The notes below the pieces were generated by a model. That model was not told the origin of the DNA, did no database searches, and was given only the letters and a program-made list of their open reading frames with translations. The translations under genes were made by a program, and so were the position numbers. From an uncultured Kangiella sp. (lineage in GTDB: Bacteria > Pseudomonadota > Gammaproteobacteria > Enterobacterales > DSM-103792), in assembly GCA_946481205.1 (NCBI GenBank), contig CAMLNB010000238.1:1-5483 (forward strand): a stretch of DNA of 5,483 nucleotides. Direction: 5' to 3'. Shown piece by piece: positions 1-5,483 of this stretch. Positions within the stretch are counted from its first letter, which is position 1; each line of letters starts with the position of its first letter.

Positions 1-726
1 AATGTCGACACCGACCCTGACAGCTTTGCATTCACTGCGCAAACCGAAGTCGCGCTTGATAGCTGGATTGTTTCAAACACCATCACGGTCACCGGCATCG
101 ATTTCGCCACGCCGATCAGCATCAGCAATGGTGAGTACTCGATTGGCTGCACCGGAACGTTCACCTCGACAGCCGCATCGGTCACCAACGGTCAAACGGT
201 TTGCGTGCGGCAGCGTTCCGCTGCGACAGTCAGCACCAGCAAAACCTCAACGCTGACCATCGGCACGGATTCGGCTGGTTTTGTCACCACGACTGCGGCA
301 ACGGTTGACACCGTCCCGGACGCTTTCTCGTTCACCGCCCAAACCGGCCTCGGTTTGAATGCGACGGTCACCTCGAACACCGTCACCATTACCGGTCTGA
401 CGGCGCCGGCAGCAATCAGCGTCAGTGGCTCTGGCGGTTATTCGATTGGCTGTACCTCGAACTTTATCAATACCGCCAGCACCATCAGCAATGGCGAAAC
501 CGTTTGTCTGCGTCACGTAGCGGCGAATGCCAACAACGCAACCGTAACAACGACGCTAACCATTGGCGGCGTCGCAGCCAGTTTCACCAGTACCACGGTT
601 GCGTCGGGTGGCAGTGGCGGAGGTGGTCGTAGCGGCGGTGGTGGCGGTGGCAGCGTGCCGGCATTGATGCTGCTGACGCTGGCCATGCTGGCTTATCGGC
701 GGCGAAAGGCATTGCGAGCAAGATGA
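1..726 (+). CDS. Secreted DTxPDxF-repeat protein with GlyGly-CTERM sorting tail (5' end outside window)
   Basis: The reading frame is open from the first base, so this is the C-terminal 241 residues of a longer protein whose start is not visible. It holds two tandem units (residues 3-102 and 103-200), each beginning DTxPDxF and continuing with Thr/Ser/Val-rich strands, as in Ig-like beta-sandwich repeats seen in many large proteobacterial surface proteins. Each unit has two Cys exactly 18 residues apart (50/68 and 151/169), possibly a disulfide in each domain. A Gly/Ser linker (203-218) precedes a short hydrophobic stretch (219-232) and the basic tail RRRKALRAR. That order is the GlyGly-CTERM signal, which in the described systems is cleaved by the intramembrane protease rhombosortase, usually on type II secretion substrates. 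No enzymatic domain is visible; a catalytic or adhesive domain may lie upstream. The stop overlaps the next start as ATGA, implying one operon. An internal ATG at 205 lies inside repeat 1 and is not a credible start. Confidence 0.85.
   Translation, partial: NVDTDPDSFAFTAQTEVALDSWIVSNTITVTGIDFATPISISNGEYSIGCTGTFTSTAASVTNGQTVCVRQRSAATVSTSKTSTLTIGTDSAGFVTTTAATVDTVPDAFSFTAQTGLGLNATVTSNTVTITGLTAPAAISVSGSGGYSIGCTSNFINTASTISNGETVCLRHVAANANNATVTTTLTIGGVAASFTSTTVASGGSGGGGRSGGGGGGSVPALMLLTLAMLAYRRRKALRAR
7..600 (+). repeat. Two tandem protein-level repeat units (DTxPDxF type, ~100 codons each)
   Basis: Unit 1 spans 7-306 (100 codons) and unit 2 spans 307-600 (98 codons). Shared landmarks in order are DTxPD(S/A)F, FTAQT, SNT(I/V)T(V/I)TG, YSIGCT, the NG(Q/E)TVC(V/L)R segment and a closing TLTIG strand. 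The units are clearly homologous but diverged at DNA level, with only short identical stretches such as tcgattggctg, so this is an old duplication rather than a recent expansion. More units may lie upstream of the window. Confidence 0.85.
607..723 (+). other. GlyGly-CTERM sorting signal region
   Basis: This segment encodes residues 203-241 of the partial protein: a Gly-rich run interrupted by single Ser and Arg residues, then the hydrophobic VPALMLLTLAMLAY, then a cluster of Arg and Lys up to the stop. Gly-rich linker, short transmembrane helix and basic end at the very C-terminus is the defining GlyGly-CTERM arrangement. It predicts that the genome encodes a rhombosortase, which is not in this window. 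Confidence 0.8.
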
Positions 727-1223
727 GGACAGGCACACTGCAGCCGGCCGCCGGCATGATGATGCTAATACTTGCGTTGGTAAGCGCCCCAGCGCTTGCC
801 AACGAGCTGGCGATGTTCAACACCGATGGCTGCAGTGCGTTTCCGGAAGGCTCGCTCAAGGATGTCGAGCGCTGGCAGGACTGCTGCATCGCGCATGACT
901 TGGCCTATTGGGTCGGCGGCACCTATGCCGACCGCAGCGCTGCGGATGAAGCGCTGGCGGAATGCGTTGCCGATACCGGTGAACCTGCAATAGCGAAACT
1001 GATGCTGGCCGGCGTTCGTGCTGGCGGTTCACCGTTTTTGCCAACGACGTTCCGTTGGGGGTATGGCTGGCGTTACTGGCGTGGTTATCAACCGCTAACC
1101 GACACCGAGAAAGCGCTGATCCTGGATACCATTGATCGCGCCCCGGCCGATGCTTTTGTGCCGAAACCGGTCAACTGGTATCTCTCACCGCTACCTGGCG
1201 CGACGATTGAGCCAGCGCAATAA
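723..1223 (+). CDS. Exported Cys-rich phospholipase A2-like protein
   Basis: A 166-residue protein. The N-terminus carries a Sec signal peptide: hydrophobic core at residues 12-22 and a probable cleavage after A26 in APALA-NE. The mature part starts with DGCSAFPEG (35-43), then W51, then DCCIAHD (53-59), then YWVGGTY, and AADEALAEC (73-81). CCxxHD followed by a downstream Asp and Cys resembles secreted phospholipase A2, with H58 as candidate catalytic His, D59 as Ca-binding Asp and D75 as possible second Asp. The four Cys of the mature part (37, 54, 55, 81) could form two disulfides. An aromatic Trp/Tyr/Gly segment at 111-122 follows. The canonical PLA2 calcium loop YxCxCGxGG is not obvious, so activity is unproven. 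The start at 723 overlaps the upstream stop (ATGA) and has no good Shine-Dalgarno, pointing to translational coupling; M12 (756) is a possible shorter start. The gene is followed by a strong terminator. I recognise the pattern as a widespread uncharacterised gammaproteobacterial family and do not assign a symbol. Confidence 0.82.
   Translation: MRTGTLQPAAGMMMLILALVSAPALANELAMFNTDGCSAFPEGSLKDVERWQDCCIAHDLAYWVGGTYADRSAADEALAECVADTGEPAIAKLMLAGVRAGGSPFLPTTFRWGYGWRYWRGYQPLTDTEKALILDTIDRAPADAFVPKPVNWYLSPLPGATIEPAQ
1208..1222 (+). repeat. 15-bp direct repeat, copy 1
   Basis: TGAGCCAGCGCAATA occurs here and again at 3412-3426 in the same orientation. This copy encodes the last four residues (EPAQ) of the PLA2-like protein and most of its stop codon. 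A TTACAAA heptamer follows at 1234-1240, as one also does after copy 2. The two copies bracket the fadH block. Confidence 0.6.
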
Positions 1224-1237
1224 TGTGACAGCCTTAC

Positions 1238-1275
1238 AAAACAAAATGCCCAGCAATCGCTGGGCATTTTGTTTT
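1238..1275. terminator. Bidirectional intrinsic terminator between convergent genes
   Basis: A perfect 17-bp inverted repeat: AAAACAAAATGCCCAGC (1238-1254), loop AATC (1255-1258), GCTGGGCATTTTGTTTT (1259-1275). The GC-rich core (GCCCAGC/GCTGGGC) is flanked by A-tracts on the left and T-tracts on the right, so both strands read as a stem followed by a U-rich run. It lies 14 bases past the stop of the PLA2-like gene and 21 bases past the stop of fadH, and should terminate both transcripts. Confidence 0.92.
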
Positions 1276-1296
1276 TGGTTCATTGCAAAAACGGGT

Positions 1297-3471
<2,175 letters not shown>

Positions 3472-3614
3472 CTAGCTCAAGGACTTAAGCTGGCCTTCTG
3501 GGCTGGTTTCCGAGCTTGAGCCGTGCTTGGCTGGTCGGTCCGCTGCTATCTCCTTACACTTGGCGCCTGTTTGCGGCCATGACGGCCCGGCAGATTCTGT
3601 GTTGTTCAACCCTC

Positions 3615-3619
3615 GAGAG
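3615..3619 (+). promoter_or_regulatory. Ribosome binding site for sppA
   Basis: GAGAG ends four bases before the ATG at 3624. It is the only purine-rich Shine-Dalgarno-like stretch suitably placed for any candidate start of sppA, and supports 3624 over the in-frame ATG at 3579 and the TTG at 3516. Confidence 0.5.
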
Positions 3620-3623
3620 TGTC

Positions 3624-5483
3624 ATGGAAAAACGTCGTAGCTTCCCGGTCCGTGTGCTGGCCGCGATCTGGCGCTTCATCAACAGCGCCCGTCGCGCGTT
3701 CATGAACCTGCTGTTTCTGGTGTTTATGCTGTTCATCCTGTCGGCCATTTTTTCCGACAAGGGTCCGCAAGTTGAAGCCGGTAGCGCTTTGGTGCTGAAA
3801 CCGAATGGCTTCATCGTTGAGCAAGCCGAAACCCCCAGCCCGTTTGAAGCAATTATGGGCGATCTCTCGAATGACCAACCACCGCAAACCGAACTGCGCG
3901 ATCTGCTGACCGCGATCCGCGAAGGCGCCAAAGACGAGCACATCAAGATTCTGGTGATCGACACCAGCGAACTGATGGGCGTCGGCCCGTCCAAACTCGT
4001 GGAGCTGCGCGACGCCATTGCCGAATTCAAACAAGCCGGCAAAAAAGTATTGGCGCGTGGCGATTGGTACAGCCAGGCCGGTTACTACCTCGCTGCGCAA
4101 GCGGACGAAGTCTATCTCGACAGCTACGGCGCCATTGACGTCGATGGCTTCAACCACACCCGCACCTTCTTCAAGAGCGCGCTCGATCGCTTCGGCATCA
4201 AGATGCACGTGTTCAAGGTTGGCACCTACAAATCCGCGGTCGAGCCGTATATCCGCGACGACATGTCCGCCGAAGCCAAAGCCAACGCCGAGAAATGGCT
4301 GAACGTGCTGTGGGACGGTTACAAAACCGACGTCGCTGCGGCGCGCAAACTGCAGCCGGAACAGATTCAGCAATACGCCGACAACATGACCACGTTGCTG
4401 ACCGCGCAACAGGGCGATCTGGCCAAGGTCGCGCAAACTGCCGGCCTCGTTGATGGCTTCAAGAGCCGTTTGGAATGGGAAGATTATCTGCGCGAGCAAG
4501 TCGGCGAAGACAAAGAAGGCGAAACCTTCAAGCACGTTGATGCCGTTGCCTATGCCAGCTTGTTCGAACGGCCGAAATTGCCGGGCGAAACCAGCGTCGG
4601 CGTGATCGTTGCGCAAGGTGAAATCGTTGACGGTGAAGCGCCGGCCGGCATGTCCGGCGGCGACAGTGTTGCCCAATTGATTCGTGATGCCCGCGAAGAC
4701 GACTCGATCAAAGCCGTTGTGCTGCGCGTCGACAGCCCTGGCGGCTCGGCCTTTGCGTCGGAAGTGATCCGCCGCGAACTCGAAGCGACGCAGAAAGCCG
4801 GCAAACCGGTTGTGGTCAGCATGAGCTCGGTCGCTGCTTCCGGCGGTTACTGGATCAGCGCCACCGCAGACGAAATCATTGCCAGCCCACGCACCATCAC
4901 CGGTTCGATTGGCATCTACGGCATGTTCCCGACCGTTGAATCATTGGCCAATGAATATGGCGTCCATCGCGATGGCGTTGGCACGACCAAGTTGGCCGGC
5001 GCGTTCGATCTGGTGCGTCCGCTGAATCCGGAACTCGGCAACATCATTCAGCAGTCGATCAATCACGGCTACGAGCGTTTCCTCGGTCTAGTTGCCAACG
5101 GCCGCAAGAAAACCCGTGATGAAGTTGACGTCATTGCCCAAGGCCAGGTCTGGGCCGGCAGCGATGCGCTGACCCATGGTTTGGTCGACAAACTCGGCAC
5201 CCTGAATGACGCCGTCAAATCCGCGGCAGAACGCGCCAAGCTCGGTGAGAAATACACTGTGCGCTACGTAGAAAAACCGCTGACGCCGGCACAAGCCTTC
5301 GTCAAAGGCTTTACCGCGCACGTTGCAGCCGCACTGCCGGAAAGCTGGCTGCCACAACAGCACACCGTGCTGCCAAGCCCGCTGGTCATGCAAGCGAAAC
5401 TGGCAGCCAAGCAGGCCAAGGACATTCTGGAAATGAATGATCCGAACCACGCTTACGCGCACTGCCTGTGTGAAGTGCAGTAA
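3624..5483 (+). CDS. sppA: Signal peptide peptidase SppA, 67K type (protease IV)
   Basis: A 619-residue inner-membrane serine protease of the S49 family that degrades signal peptides left in the membrane after leader peptidase cleavage. E. coli SppA has 618 residues, so this copy is full length. A basic N-terminus precedes one transmembrane helix at about residues 26-43 (FMNLLFLVFMLFILSAIF), with the rest in the periplasm. Two tandem S49 domains follow. The N-terminal one carries VGTYKSAVEPY with K203, equivalent to the general base Lys209 of E. coli. The C-terminal one carries VDSPGGS (369-375) and SSVAASGGYW with nucleophile S406, equivalent to Ser409. The Ser/Lys dyad comes from different domains, as in the known tetrameric bowl structure. 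The start at 3624 gives the family-like N-terminus. The only two Cys sit at the extreme C-terminus (614 and 616). The stop TAA is the last codon of the window, so downstream partners and the terminator are not visible. It is transcribed divergently from fadH. Confidence 0.96.
   Translation: MEKRRSFPVRVLAAIWRFINSARRAFMNLLFLVFMLFILSAIFSDKGPQVEAGSALVLKPNGFIVEQAETPSPFEAIMGDLSNDQPPQTELRDLLTAIREGAKDEHIKILVIDTSELMGVGPSKLVELRDAIAEFKQAGKKVLARGDWYSQAGYYLAAQADEVYLDSYGAIDVDGFNHTRTFFKSALDRFGIKMHVFKVGTYKSAVEPYIRDDMSAEAKANAEKWLNVLWDGYKTDVAAARKLQPEQIQQYADNMTTLLTAQQGDLAKVAQTAGLVDGFKSRLEWEDYLREQVGEDKEGETFKHVDAVAYASLFERPKLPGETSVGVIVAQGEIVDGEAPAGMSGGDSVAQLIRDAREDDSIKAVVLRVDSPGGSAFASEVIRRELEATQKAGKPVVVSMSSVAASGGYWISATADEIIASPRTITGSIGIYGMFPTVESLANEYGVHRDGVGTTKLAGAFDLVRPLNPELGNIIQQSINHGYERFLGLVANGRKKTRDEVDVIAQGQVWAGSDALTHGLVDKLGTLNDAVKSAAERAKLGEKYTVRYVEKPLTPAQAFVKGFTAHVAAALPESWLPQQHTVLPSPLVMQAKLAAKQAKDILEMNDPNHAYAHCLCEVQ

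Noticed and set aside
3531..3541. A second FadR site, CTGGTCGGTCC, upstream of sppA
   Set aside because: Only the left half matches the operator; the right half departs at several positions, and sppA has no known link to FadR.
3527..3560. TTGGCT with TATCTC or TACACT as an sppA promoter
   Set aside because: Spacers are 14 and 22 bases and the matches are weak, so I do not call a promoter.
3516..3623. A 36-residue N-terminal extension of SppA from a TTG at 3516 or an ATG at 3579
   Set aside because: Only the ATG at 3624 has a Shine-Dalgarno-like stretch and gives the family length of about 618 residues.
3606..4676. A 356-codon open frame on the - strand opposite the start of sppA
   Set aside because: It is antisense to a confirmed full-length SppA; the Phe/Gly/Val-rich translation is the usual mirror of such codon use.

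Overview
The window reads as chromosomal DNA of a gammaproteobacterium of moderately high GC. Three things suggest this: a full-length 67K-type signal peptide peptidase SppA of almost the same length as the E. coli protein, a FadH-type 2,4-dienoyl-CoA reductase with every E. coli active-site position conserved, and a GlyGly-CTERM (rhombosortase) sorting tail on a secreted repeat protein. I cannot name the genus from sequence alone. There is no RNA gene, CRISPR array, IS element or phage gene here.

Layout. Positions 1-726 (+) hold the 3' part of a secreted repeat protein: two ~100-residue beta-rich units of the DTxPDxF type, then a Gly-rich linker, a short hydrophobic segment and an Arg/Lys tail. 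Its stop overlaps the ATG of the next gene (723-1223, +), a small exported Cys-rich protein with a phospholipase A2-like CCxxHD motif. A perfect 17-bp hairpin terminator (1238-1275) separates this pair from the convergent fadH (1297-3339, -). A 284-bp divergent intergenic region (3340-3623) follows, with a FadR-like palindrome touching the fadH start. The complete sppA (3624-5483, +) then runs to the last base of the window.

How the genes relate. The first two genes look like one translationally coupled unit that puts a repeat protein and a PLA2-like partner in the cell envelope or outside the cell; this is the least characterised part of the window. FadH is a cytoplasmic auxiliary beta-oxidation enzyme for unsaturated fatty acids. 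SppA is an inner-membrane protease that removes cleaved signal peptides. Fatty-acid release by a PLA2-like protein next to fadH is a tempting link, but they are convergent, separated by a terminator, and share no visible regulation.

Two non-coding signals deserve attention: a 15-bp direct repeat (1208-1222 and 3412-3426) bracketing the fadH block, one copy forming the 3' end of the PLA2-like gene, and the FadR-like site at 3340-3356.
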